Positions 22,701-29,770 of a DNA stretch of 41,933 nucleotides are shown here, one piece after another. The position numbers and the translations under genes were made by a program. The notes beneath the pieces are model-generated. The model had not been told where the DNA came from, did no database searches, and worked only from the letters and a program-made list of their open reading frames with translations. This DNA comes from a virus: the IMG/VR virus record IMGVR_UViG_3300045004_000250, positions 1 to 41,933 of that record; one strand, given 5' to 3'. Position 1 is the stretch's first letter. Every line of letters starts with the position of its first letter.

Positions 22701-22710
22701 GGTTCCCCCG

Positions 22711-22739
22711 GTGGGGCGGCTTCCTCCTGGCCGCCCCAC
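22711..22739 (+). terminator. Strong hairpin after the capsid gene
   Basis: GTGGGGCGGC (22711-22720) and GCCGCCCCAC (22730-22739) form a perfect 10-bp GC-rich stem with a 9-base loop, 10 bases after the capsid stop. No T-tract follows, so it may be a partial terminator or a 3' stabiliser that keeps capsid mRNA abundant. Confidence 0.6.
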
Positions 22740-22745
22740 AACCAT

Positions 22746-22788
22746 TCTCCGGACGCTGGCGACAGCGTTCCTATGAACGTCTCGGAGA
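22746..22788 (+). promoter_or_regulatory. SD-occluding stem with alternative inner hairpins
   Basis: TCTCCG (22746-22751) pairs with CGGAGA (22783-22788), which contains the GGAG ribosome binding site of the gene at 22795. Inside are two mutually exclusive hairpins: ACGCTG-GCGA-CAGCGT (22753-22768), with a GNRA tetraloop, and CGTTC-CTAT-GAACG (22766-22779). The overlap suggests a switch-like or processed leader. Confidence 0.45.
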
Positions 22789-22794
22789 TTTGAT

Positions 22795-23496
22795 ATGGCC
22801 TCTCCCACCCGCTTTCCGATCGGCGTCACCAACGCTTATCCCGGCTCGAACACCGGCATGTATGGATTGCCTGACCCGACGAGCTGGCACAGCTATTTCG
22901 ACGACTTCGACTACTTCTCGGCGTCTAACTGGGTCATTACGACTGTCGAAACCGGCACCGGCAACGCCACCGAAGCGCTGACCGATGCGGACGGCGGCGT
23001 TCTGCTGATCACCAATGACGATGCGGACGACGACAGCGACTTTTTCAACAAGGTGGGCGAAAGCTTCCTGATGGAGGCGGGCAAGCCGGCCGTTTTCAAG
23101 TGCCGCTTCAAGGTATCCGACGCCACCGAATCCGCGCTGGTGTTCGGGCTTCAGGTGACGGATACCACGCCTCTGGATGCAACGGACGGCATCTACTTCA
23201 CCAAGGCTGATGGATCGACTACGGTGACGGCGGTCTGCCGCAAGAACGCGACGACGGGCTCCACCTCGCTCAATGCCGCGACGCTGGCGAGCGACACCTA
23301 CATCGTGCTGGGCTGGTACTATGACGGGAAGTCGTCGGTACAGGTGTTCGTCAACGACGAGCAGATCGGCACGCTGGACGGAAGCTCGTCCTATCTCCCC
23401 GACACCGAACTGACGATCAGTTTCGGGATCGAGAACGGCTCGGCCGGCGCCAAGACCATGAGCGTCGATTATATCCTCGCGGCAAAGCGCCGCTGA
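22795..23496 (+). CDS. Virion structural protein, jelly-roll-like, 233 aa
   Basis: Beta-rich protein, with FPIGVTNAYPGSNTGMYGLP at the N-terminus, then a concanavalin-like sandwich pattern (FKCRFKVSDATESALVFGLQ, TYIVLGWYYDGKSSVQVFVN) and a last strand that ends MSVDYILAAKRR. It follows the capsid gene. A head-decoration or fibre role, possibly sugar-binding, is likely by fold pattern and place, but not proven. ATG 22795 follows GGAG. Confidence 0.65.
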   Translation: MASPTRFPIGVTNAYPGSNTGMYGLPDPTSWHSYFDDFDYFSASNWVITTVETGTGNATEALTDADGGVLLITNDDADDDSDFFNKVGESFLMEAGKPAVFKCRFKVSDATESALVFGLQVTDTTPLDATDGIYFTKADGSTTVTAVCRKNATTGSTSLNAATLASDTYIVLGWYYDGKSSVQVFVNDEQIGTLDGSSSYLPDTELTISFGIENGSAGAKTMSVDYILAAKRR

Positions 23497-23513
23497 TCTG
23501 GAGGGATACCCCC

Positions 23514-23642
23514 ATGACTGTTGCAAAGAAGGACGACGCCAAGGCGCTCACAACCGATCAGCGGCTCGATGCTGTCATCGCGCTTCTGGAGCGCAACGGC
23601 ATGTCGATCCCCAAGGAACTCAAGCCCGCGAAGCAGAGCTGA
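23514..23642 (+). CDS. Small virion-region protein, 42 aa
   Basis: ATG 23514 is preceded by GGAGGG. The product (MTVAKKDDAKALTTDQRLDA, then VIALLERNGMSIPKELKP) is charged and helical. Short charged helical proteins occur in this place in related phages. It is a genuine candidate that a length filter would miss, in a gap that would otherwise be 170 bases long. Confidence 0.6.
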   Translation: MTVAKKDDAKALTTDQRLDAVIALLERNGMSIPKELKPAKQS

Positions 23643-23669
23643 GAGGGGCCCAAGGAAAGGTGAAGTGAT

Positions 23670-24068
23670 ATGGCAGATGCCGTCACTACCCAGAAGATCA
23701 TCGACGGCGAACGCAATGCGGTGCTGTCCTTCACCAACCTGAGCGACGGCACCGGAGAAACCGGCGTGCTCAAGGTCGATGTCTCGGCGCTCAATCCCAA
23801 CCAGTTCGGGCAGCCCTGCACGAGCGTCGCCATCAAGGCGGTGCGCTATGATATTTTCGGCATGTCGGTTTCGATCATCTGGGATGCGACCGCCGACGTG
23901 ACCGCGCTGATCCTTTCCGGCTTCGGCAAGCAGGATTACAAGAAGGTCGGCTTCATCCCGAACAATGCCGGTGCGGGCAAGACGGGAGACATCCTGTTCA
24001 CGACAAACGGCGCGTCGGCTGGCGATACCTATTCGATCGAACTGCACCTGATCAAGAAGTACGGGTGA
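23670..24068 (+). CDS. Conserved phage structural protein, 132 aa
   Basis: Beta-rich: TTQKIIDGERNAVLSFTNLS at the N-terminus, AIKAVRYDIFGMSVSIIWDA in the middle and GDTYSIELHLIKKYG at the end. Proteins of this pattern occur between capsid and tail-adaptor genes in many podoviruses and are found in virions; the exact role is unknown to me. The ATG has AAGGTGAAG upstream. Confidence 0.65.
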   Translation: MADAVTTQKIIDGERNAVLSFTNLSDGTGETGVLKVDVSALNPNQFGQPCTSVAIKAVRYDIFGMSVSIIWDATADVTALILSGFGKQDYKKVGFIPNNAGAGKTGDILFTTNGASAGDTYSIELHLIKKYG

Positions 24069-24072
24069 CGCC

Positions 24073-24312
24073 ATGACGATGTATCGTCCGGGGCCGAATT
24101 TCATCTGCGAATTCAGCGGGTTCAAGACCAAGCTTGAGGACGGTGTATTCAATTGGGATGGGGCGTTCGTTCGCAAGGGCTTTGAGGATCGGCGCAACCC
24201 GCAGGACTTCGTGAGAGGCGTTCCAGACCGTTCCGATCTTCCGGTGGCGCGCCCCGAAACTCCGGACACCTTCATTGATCCGCTGGCCCCGGTAACGCCG
24301 GAGGATCTGTGA
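24073..24312 (+). CDS. Conserved phage protein (PGPNFICEFSGF type), 79 aa
   Basis: Begins MTMYRPGPNFICEFSGFKTK, then WDGAFVRKGFEDRRNPQDFV and RPETPDTFIDPL. This compact, proline-rich and strand-rich sequence is conserved beside tail genes of podoviruses, where the motifs PGPN, RHPQDF and RPE recur. Function unknown. The stop overlaps the next ATG. Confidence 0.65.
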   Translation: MTMYRPGPNFICEFSGFKTKLEDGVFNWDGAFVRKGFEDRRNPQDFVRGVPDRSDLPVARPETPDTFIDPLAPVTPEDL

Positions 24313-24485
24313 TGCAGGGGCGTGTGTCGGGGGCTGTCGAAGGCGATGATTATGTCTGGCGGCAGTTCGGCGAGGTCATCGCACGGAAGCCTCTTTCGGA
24401 TGTCGCGGGATCGCAGCGCTTCGAGAAGGCACTGAAGCGGAACAAGCGGTGGGAGCGGCCGGATGGCACTGTCGGGGACGAATGA
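24312..24485 (+). CDS. Small hypothetical protein, 57 aa
   Basis: A 57-codon frame with start coupled to the previous gene (TGATG); it overlaps the gp4-like gene by 23 bases in another frame. Product MQGRVSGAVEGDDYVWRQFG, then a basic helix (SQRFEKALKRNKRWERPDG). The ribosome binding site of the gp4-like gene lies inside it. No family is recognised. Confidence 0.55.
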   Translation: MQGRVSGAVEGDDYVWRQFGEVIARKPLSDVAGSQRFEKALKRNKRWERPDGTVGDE

Positions 24486-25173
24486 ATATTCGCTGGTAGG
24501 CAACCAGCTTGTCGAGCTTGCATTTAACAAGCTCGGCGTCGGCTCAGAGGGCGAGCCTCTCACCGCGCGAATGTATCAGGACGGATTTTTCGCGCTGAAC
24601 CTGCTGGTCAAGACATGGTCGGCGATGGACCACCTCTGGAAACGCGACGATGCAACACTGGCCCTGGTCGCAGGGCAGGCGGAGTATCTCCTGCCCAACA
24701 AGCCGTTGAGGCTGGGGGAGGTGCGTCGCAAGACGATTCTGAGCGGCTATGAGGTTCCCCTGACGCAGTGGAGCCGCCAGCAATACCTCGACCAGCCCAA
24801 CAAGAGCACCGCGCCATCCACGCCGGTCAATTTCTATTACGACCCCAAGCGCACGGAAGGCTATCTGTACCTCTGGCCCGCCCCGTCGGCACAGGTGGCC
24901 GACCTGATCACAATCAGGTACGATTACATCACGCGGCTCGACGACATGCTGGTCAGCAACGACGAGGCGGACGTGCCATCCGAATGGCTGGAGGCGCTGG
25001 TCTACAACCTCGCCGTTCGTCTGATGCCGCAATATCCGGTCAATGACAGCAATCTCTCCGGGCTCATCATTCAAATGGCCGAGAAACTGTTCGCCGATCT
25101 CAAGGGCTGGGACAATGAGCCCGTCAGCTTCTATATGCAGCCCGATTACATGGGCATGCGTGGGATGAGCTGA
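24463..25173 (+). CDS. P22 gp4-like tail accessory (head-completion) factor
   Basis: 236 residues, with the P22_Tail-4 pattern: VGNQLVELAFNKLGVGSEGE near the N-terminus, MYQDGFFALNLLVKTWSAMD, then PVNFYYDPKRTEGYLYLWPA, and a helical end (YNLAVRLMPQYPVNDSNLSG). The P22 protein (166 residues) binds beneath the portal and lets the tail assemble; it is also a peptidoglycan hydrolase, which I cannot confirm here. The stop overlaps the next gene. Confidence 0.85.
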   Translation: MALSGTNEYSLVGNQLVELAFNKLGVGSEGEPLTARMYQDGFFALNLLVKTWSAMDHLWKRDDATLALVAGQAEYLLPNKPLRLGEVRRKTILSGYEVPLTQWSRQQYLDQPNKSTAPSTPVNFYYDPKRTEGYLYLWPAPSAQVADLITIRYDYITRLDDMLVSNDEADVPSEWLEALVYNLAVRLMPQYPVNDSNLSGLIIQMAEKLFADLKGWDNEPVSFYMQPDYMGMRGMS

Positions 25174-26537
25174 TGGTTCTCCCAGCCCTCAAGCCAGCCC
25201 TCCAATATAGCGAAGGGCGCTCGAAACCATGGTCGGGCGCTAAGCTGATCAACTATTTCTCGGAACGCGCGGACGGCGACAAGGTCAAAGACTTCGCCGT
25301 GATGCTGGTTCCGGGTCTGGAGCGCTTTGTCCAGATCAGCGCAACGGACAAGCTGCGTGGCATCCACCAGATGGGATCGACGCTCTACGCGGTTGTCGGT
25401 GAGAACCTATATGCGATCGCACGCACCGGCTCCTACTCGATCATTGGCACGATCCCCGGCGCCGATCGCGTTCGGATGCAGGATAATGGGTCGCAACTGG
25501 CAATCTGCGCTGCGCCCTACGGGTTCGTCCTTTCGGACGGGGTGATCGTCTCTCCGACCGATCTCCCTCAGGTGTCCGATGTCGCCTATATCGACAGCTA
25601 TTTCGTCTGGACGATCTGCGACAGCGATCAGGCGATCTATTCCGCTTTGGGTGATGGGACGAGCTATGACTTGCTCGATATCTTCTCTGCTGAGGGATCG
25701 CCGGACGGGCTGAAGGGACTGATCAACGATCACCGCGAGCTACTGATGTGCGGGGACGTTACGATCGAGGTGTTCTATAACGCAGGCGGGGCGGATGATG
25801 CCTTCCAGCGTCAGGGCAACGCCTTCATCGAGCGCGGCGTCTTTTCGCGCGATACCGTCGTCAAGATCGACAACGGCGTTCACTTCTTCGGCAACGACCG
25901 TATCGTCTATCGTCTGGATGGCTATAGCCCGATCCGCATCTCGACGCATGCCATCGAATATCATCTTGCACGGGTGTCGGATGCCTGGGCCTTCACCTAC
26001 ACCCAGGAGGGGCACAAGTTCTACGTCCTGTGCACCGATCAGGGGACATGGGCCTACGATATGGCAACGGGAGCATGGCACGAGCGCCGCTCCTATCAGA
26101 TGACCAACTATCGGGCCGGATTCGCGGTGATCGCGTGGGGCGAACCTCTTCTGGGCGCCAATGATAATGGCACGCTGTGGAGGCCGAACCTCGAACTCTA
26201 TACGGAGGACGGGGAGCCGATCGTCTCCTCCGTCGACTTGCCGACAATCGAACGCGATCGGCAGTTGCTGACCATGTATGCTTTCGAGTTGTACTGTGAG
26301 ACGGGCGTGGGGTTGGTGAGCGGGCAGGGCTCAGATCCCAAGGTCGTGATGATCTATTCCGATGACGGCGGCCGCACCTGGTCGAACGAGATGCAGCGCT
26401 CGCTCGGGACCATCGGCACCTATCGACACCGCGCCCTGTGGCGCTCGCTGGGGCAGTTCCGACAGAGGCAGATCAGGTTGATGATCAGCGATCCGGTGAG
26501 GCGCCTCACCATGAGCTACAACGCAGACGTGCGCTGA
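25173..26537 (+). CDS. P22 gp10-like packaged-DNA stabilisation protein
   Basis: 454 residues (P22 gp10 has 472). The order ALKPALQYSEGRSKPWSGAK, LVPGLERFV, IHQMGSTLYAVVGENLYAIA, PDGLKGLINDHRELLMCGDV and GVHFFGNDRIVYRLDGYSPI is that of the gp10 beta-propeller family. It forms the hexameric ring beneath gp4 and receives the tailspikes and the needle. TGATG coupling at both ends. Confidence 0.9.
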   Translation: MVLPALKPALQYSEGRSKPWSGAKLINYFSERADGDKVKDFAVMLVPGLERFVQISATDKLRGIHQMGSTLYAVVGENLYAIARTGSYSIIGTIPGADRVRMQDNGSQLAICAAPYGFVLSDGVIVSPTDLPQVSDVAYIDSYFVWTICDSDQAIYSALGDGTSYDLLDIFSAEGSPDGLKGLINDHRELLMCGDVTIEVFYNAGGADDAFQRQGNAFIERGVFSRDTVVKIDNGVHFFGNDRIVYRLDGYSPIRISTHAIEYHLARVSDAWAFTYTQEGHKFYVLCTDQGTWAYDMATGAWHERRSYQMTNYRAGFAVIAWGEPLLGANDNGTLWRPNLELYTEDGEPIVSSVDLPTIERDRQLLTMYAFELYCETGVGLVSGQGSDPKVVMIYSDDGGRTWSNEMQRSLGTIGTYRHRALWRSLGQFRQRQIRLMISDPVRRLTMSYNADVR

Positions 26538-27193
26538 TGAAGTTCGCGATCAACCCACCGAACACGCCGATGGTGGACAATCGAGGCTTTCCGCGCCCTG
26601 AATGGTATCGCTACCTCGTCCAGCAGCGCAAGCAGGGCGACGACATCACCGATAGCGACGTGCTGACGCTCGGACCGGCGCAAGAAGTTTATCCCAACTC
26701 CCGCGCCTTGTCGGTGGAAGCTGGTGAATTGACGCGCACGACGGACGACACTGATGTGACGCTGGGGCTCGCTGATACGCCGGTCACGCCGGACAGCTAC
26801 GGCACCCCGACACGCATTCTCGTGCTCGCGATCGACGCGAAAGGCCGCATCACATCAGCGCAAGAGATCAAGATCGACGTGTCCGACGTGGACGGCATCC
26901 TTGTGGCGGAGCACGGGGGAACCGGACTTGATAGCTATACGGTGGGCGATCTCCTGGTGGCAGATACTCCCACATCGCTCGTGCAGTTGCCCGATGTCGC
27001 GACGGGTAACGTTCTTCTCTCGGGCGGGGTTGCGACATCGCCGCTGTGGGGGAAGGTCGATCTCACCGCGCATGTCGATGGAATATTGCCCGTCGCCAAC
27101 GGAGGAACGGGAATGGCGAGCGGCGGTTTCTCCGGCACAGGCGCGTACACTAACTTCACCTTCGCCAATGGGATTTGCACGTCGGCAAGCTGA
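26537..27193 (+). CDS. Tail needle or fibre-like protein with GGTG motifs, 218 aa
   Basis: Short N-terminal part (INPPNTPMVDNRGFPRPEWY), then beta-rich, repetitive sequence with EHGGTGLDSYTVGDLL and NGGTGMASGGFSGTG, the GGTG repeats that are typical of tail fibres. In P22 the gene after gp10 is the needle gp26. This one has no long coiled coil and so is probably a short fibre or plug rather than a true needle. Confidence 0.6.
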   Translation: MKFAINPPNTPMVDNRGFPRPEWYRYLVQQRKQGDDITDSDVLTLGPAQEVYPNSRALSVEAGELTRTTDDTDVTLGLADTPVTPDSYGTPTRILVLAIDAKGRITSAQEIKIDVSDVDGILVAEHGGTGLDSYTVGDLLVADTPTSLVQLPDVATGNVLLSGGVATSPLWGKVDLTAHVDGILPVANGGTGMASGGFSGTGAYTNFTFANGICTSAS

Positions 27194-27229
27194 TGTGCTA
27201 AATATCAGGCGTGGGCGCGTTCTCGCGCA

Positions 27230-27249
27230 GGCGGTATGATCGAACCGCC
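27230..27249 (+). other. Hairpin upstream of the hydroxylase gene
   Basis: GGCGGT (27230-27235) and ACCGCC (27244-27249) pair perfectly across 8 bases, between the fibre gene and the SD hairpin of the hydroxylase. There is no T-tract; it may be a weak terminator or processing site. Confidence 0.4.
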
Positions 27250-27251
27250 GT

Positions 27252-27287
27252 CCTCTAGGCAAATGATCTCCAGAAATTTGCCAGAGG
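27252..27287 (+). promoter_or_regulatory. SD-occluding hairpin before the hydroxylase gene
   Basis: CCTCT (27252-27256) pairs with AGAGG (27283-27287), and GCAAAT (27259-27264) with ATTTGC (27276-27281), which gives an 11-bp interrupted stem. AGAGG is the only plausible ribosome binding site for ATG 27292 and would be hidden completely. This points to control of translation of the modification genes. Confidence 0.55.
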
Positions 27288-27291
27288 CTCG

Positions 27292-27840
27292 ATGCGCCAC
27301 TTCCTCAAGATCGCTGAAGGTATCGACGTGATTCCCGCGCTCAATGCGTTGGCCGTCAACCCGCATCTGTGGAACGCGCACGACCTCCGCACCACGCACG
27401 AACGGAGCCCTCACAAACAGGTCGATGACATCTGGCTCTGGTTCAATCGCCTTCCTGAGAATGAGGCAGAGATCGTCGATGATCTGGAGGCAGTTCCCTA
27501 TCCTGCATGGCAGCAACTACCGCAGTTTCGGGGCATCGTCCTCGATATCATGCGTAGGGTGGAGGGAACGCGTCTGGGGCGTGCTCTGATCACGCGTCTT
27601 GCGCCGGGAGGTGTCATCCCCGCGCACATCGATGAGGGGGCGCCCGCCACCTACTACACCCGTTATCAACTCGCGTTGCAGTGCCTTCCCGGCTGCAACT
27701 TCCAGATTGGAGAGGAGGTGATCAACTTCCGCATGGGCGAGGTGTGGCAGGTCGACAACCGGACCGAGCACAGCGTGGTGAACAATAGCGCGGACGACCG
27801 CATCGTGTTGATCGTGGATGTGCGGGGGCCTGCATGCTGA
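27292..27840 (+). CDS. Aspartyl/asparaginyl beta-hydroxylase-like dioxygenase
   Basis: 182 residues. It matches the Asp/Asn hydroxylase family of Fe(II)/2-oxoglutarate enzymes: VIPAHIDEG with the metal ligands H112 and D114, then MGEVWQVDNRTEHSVVNN with the distal H160, and ADDRIVLIVDV with R170 for the 2-oxoglutarate carboxylate. All key residues are present, so it should be active. It overlaps the GNAT gene and stands between fibre and ejection genes. Its substrate may be a virion or host protein; unknown. Confidence 0.85.
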   Translation: MRHFLKIAEGIDVIPALNALAVNPHLWNAHDLRTTHERSPHKQVDDIWLWFNRLPENEAEIVDDLEAVPYPAWQQLPQFRGIVLDIMRRVEGTRLGRALITRLAPGGVIPAHIDEGAPATYYTRYQLALQCLPGCNFQIGEEVINFRMGEVWQVDNRTEHSVVNNSADDRIVLIVDVRGPAC

Positions 27841-28289
27841 CCGCGCAGGTGGAAAGCTGGAATCCCTTCATCGAGGAGGTGCAGCCGCTTCTTCCCAAGC
27901 ATTGGGAGGAACTGGCGCTGAATCGGGACAAGGTGCCGCTCGATCCTCAGTACCACGTCTACGACCAGCGCGACCAAGCCGGGCAGGTCATGGTGGTGAC
28001 GCTGCGCGAAGCAGGTGTGATCAAGGGCTATTTCATCGGCTTCGTTGCGCCGGGGCTGCACTATCAGAGCTGCCTGACGCTCACGATGGACATCTTCTGG
28101 ACGCATCCAGACATCCGCGGCGGGACGGCCGGCCTGCGGCTGTTCAAGGCCGTGGAGAGGGAGGCGAAGCGCAGGGGAGTGCAGCGCATCTTCCACGGCT
28201 CCAAGTTGCACAAGGACAGCGGGCGCCTTTTTGAAGCGATGGGCTACGCGCCTGTCGAGACCTATTACTCCAAATGGATCGGGGACTGA
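27834..28289 (+). CDS. GNAT-family N-acetyltransferase
   Basis: 151 residues. The GNAT core is seen in QVMVVTLREAGVIKGYFIGF, then TMDIFWTHPDIRGGTAGLRL (the acetyl-CoA binding loop RGGTAG, about residues 95-100) and HKDSGRLFEAMGYAPVETYY near the C-terminus. It overlaps the hydroxylase gene by 7 bases. GNAT genes with this pattern occur in the tail region of other phages. The acetyl acceptor is unknown. Confidence 0.8.
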   Translation: MLTAQVESWNPFIEEVQPLLPKHWEELALNRDKVPLDPQYHVYDQRDQAGQVMVVTLREAGVIKGYFIGFVAPGLHYQSCLTLTMDIFWTHPDIRGGTAGLRLFKAVEREAKRRGVQRIFHGSKLHKDSGRLFEAMGYAPVETYYSKWIGD

Positions 28290-28290
28290 T

Positions 28291-29082
28291 ATGGTCGGTG
28301 TAGCCATCGGGGGCGCGGCCCTCATCGGAGGCGCGGCGACGGTGGCGGCGGGCTCCAAGGCTGCCAAGGCTGCCAAAAAAGGAGCGCAGGCAGCAGCCGA
28401 CGCACAGGAGCGCGCCGCGCAGCTTCAGGTCGAAGAGGCCCGTCGCCAATACGACACGACGCGAGCCGACTACGCGCCATATCGGAACGTCGGCTATGGC
28501 GCGCTTGGCAAACTGGCTGGCATGTACGGGGTTCGCGCTGTTGACGCGAATGGAAAGCCCATACCGGGCGCCGCTGCCAATACCAACGGCTATGGAGCGT
28601 CCGACTTCGAGACATCGCCTGGCTACCAGTTCCGTCTAGACGAAGGCCAAAAAGCCATCGAGCGTTCGGCGGCTGCGCGCGGGATGCTCGGTTCCGGGGG
28701 GACCCTGAAGGCGCTCACCCGATACGCACAAGGCGTCGCGTCGGATGAATATAACAACTACGCCAACCGCTTGGCCGCCCTTGCTGGCGTGGGCCAGAGC
28801 GCGACCGGATCGACGGCCAACGCCGGTCAAGCGGCATCGAACGCGATCGGTAATGCCTATGGAGCGATGGGGCAGGCGCAGGGCAACGCCGCGATTGCCG
28901 CCGGAAATGCTCGCGCGTCGAGCTACGCCAATTTGGGCTCCGCGATCAACAGTGGCGTCAACAATCTGGCGAGCTTGTACCTGTATCAGCAGGGTGGGGG
29001 CTTCGGGGGTGGTTTCGGTGGAGCGACCACATCGGCCGGTACGCCGCCGATCTATGGCGGCAATCTCGGAGGCATCTACTGA
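28291..29082 (+). CDS. DNA ejection protein, gp7/p32-like
   Basis: 263 residues from ATG 28291. An N-terminal hydrophobic Gly/Ala segment (IGGAALIGGAATVAAGSKAA) and then helical, Ala-rich sequence with YRNVGYGALGKLAGMYG and FETSPGYQFRLDEGQKAIER, a pattern typical of podovirus ejection proteins (P22 gp7 group, DNA transfer protein). A Gly-rich tail ends GGFGGGFGGATTSAGTPPIY. It would leave the virion with the DNA and help to cross the envelope. Confidence 0.75.
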   Translation: MVGVAIGGAALIGGAATVAAGSKAAKAAKKGAQAAADAQERAAQLQVEEARRQYDTTRADYAPYRNVGYGALGKLAGMYGVRAVDANGKPIPGAAANTNGYGASDFETSPGYQFRLDEGQKAIERSAAARGMLGSGGTLKALTRYAQGVASDEYNNYANRLAALAGVGQSATGSTANAGQAASNAIGNAYGAMGQAQGNAAIAAGNARASSYANLGSAINSGVNNLASLYLYQQGGGFGGGFGGATTSAGTPPIYGGNLGGIY

Positions 29083-29768
29083 TGGCAAGCAACCCCTTCG
29101 GCATCACTCAGGTGGATGTGCCTAGCATGCTTTCACTCTATGAGGGTGTGAAGCGCTCCCGTCTGGAGGATTTGTACCGCCAGAAGATGTTCGAGCGGCA
29201 GGAGCGCACAGACGCGCGCGAGGAGCAGGACTATCAACGGCAGACACAGGCACGAGAGGCAATCCAGCGCGGCGCAAAGCCCGATGAAGTGATCGCGCTA
29301 GATCCAAAGCTCGGGTTCGACTACGCATCACATGCAGCAACGCTGGAAAAATCCAAGCGTGAAGAGATCGCGCGCCGCGCCGACGACGTAGGAAGCGCGG
29401 CCCTGTATCTTTCGGAGCTGACCCCAGATCAGATGGCAGCGCAATGGGACGGCGTGCTCGATAGACTGATCGAGCGCGGTTACACCGATCTGGAGGCCTA
29501 TAAGGGCAAGCCCAATCGCGCGGCGTTGGGGCCGATCATCGCTGCCTCCCAGGAGGCGGTCAAAGCCTATCTCGCTGGACAGCAGAAAGATGACGAGATG
29601 GCCCTTCGTGAGCGTCAGATCGGTATCTCGCAGGGCAATCTTGATCTTGCCCGGCAGCGCGAGGCGCGGGTCACGAAATGGGGACCGCAGCCCCTCATCG
29701 GCATGATCGGCGCGGGATCAATACCGGGCGGTCGCGGCCAGAACGACACCAGCGATTTGGATTACTGA
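29082..29768 (+). CDS. Internal virion protein, 228 aa
   Basis: Start overlaps the previous stop (TGATG). FGITQVDVPSMLSLYEGVKR at the N-terminus, then long charged helices (MFERQERTDAREEQDYQRQ, QAREAIQRGAKPDEVIALDP). The position between gp7-like and the large ejection protein corresponds to gp20 of P22. The similarity is one of place and composition. Confidence 0.65.
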   Translation: MASNPFGITQVDVPSMLSLYEGVKRSRLEDLYRQKMFERQERTDAREEQDYQRQTQAREAIQRGAKPDEVIALDPKLGFDYASHAATLEKSKREEIARRADDVGSAALYLSELTPDQMAAQWDGVLDRLIERGYTDLEAYKGKPNRAALGPIIAASQEAVKAYLAGQQKDDEMALRERQIGISQGNLDLARQREARVTKWGPQPLIGMIGAGSIPGGRGQNDTSDLDY

Positions 29769-29770
29769 CG

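Noticed and set aside
21783-22832. 349-residue minus-strand frame across the capsid gene
   Set aside because: Antisense of the major capsid protein, with Arg/Val/His-rich shadow composition.
23469-24563. 364-residue minus-strand frame
   Set aside because: Covers five well-supported plus-strand genes, so it is a shadow frame.
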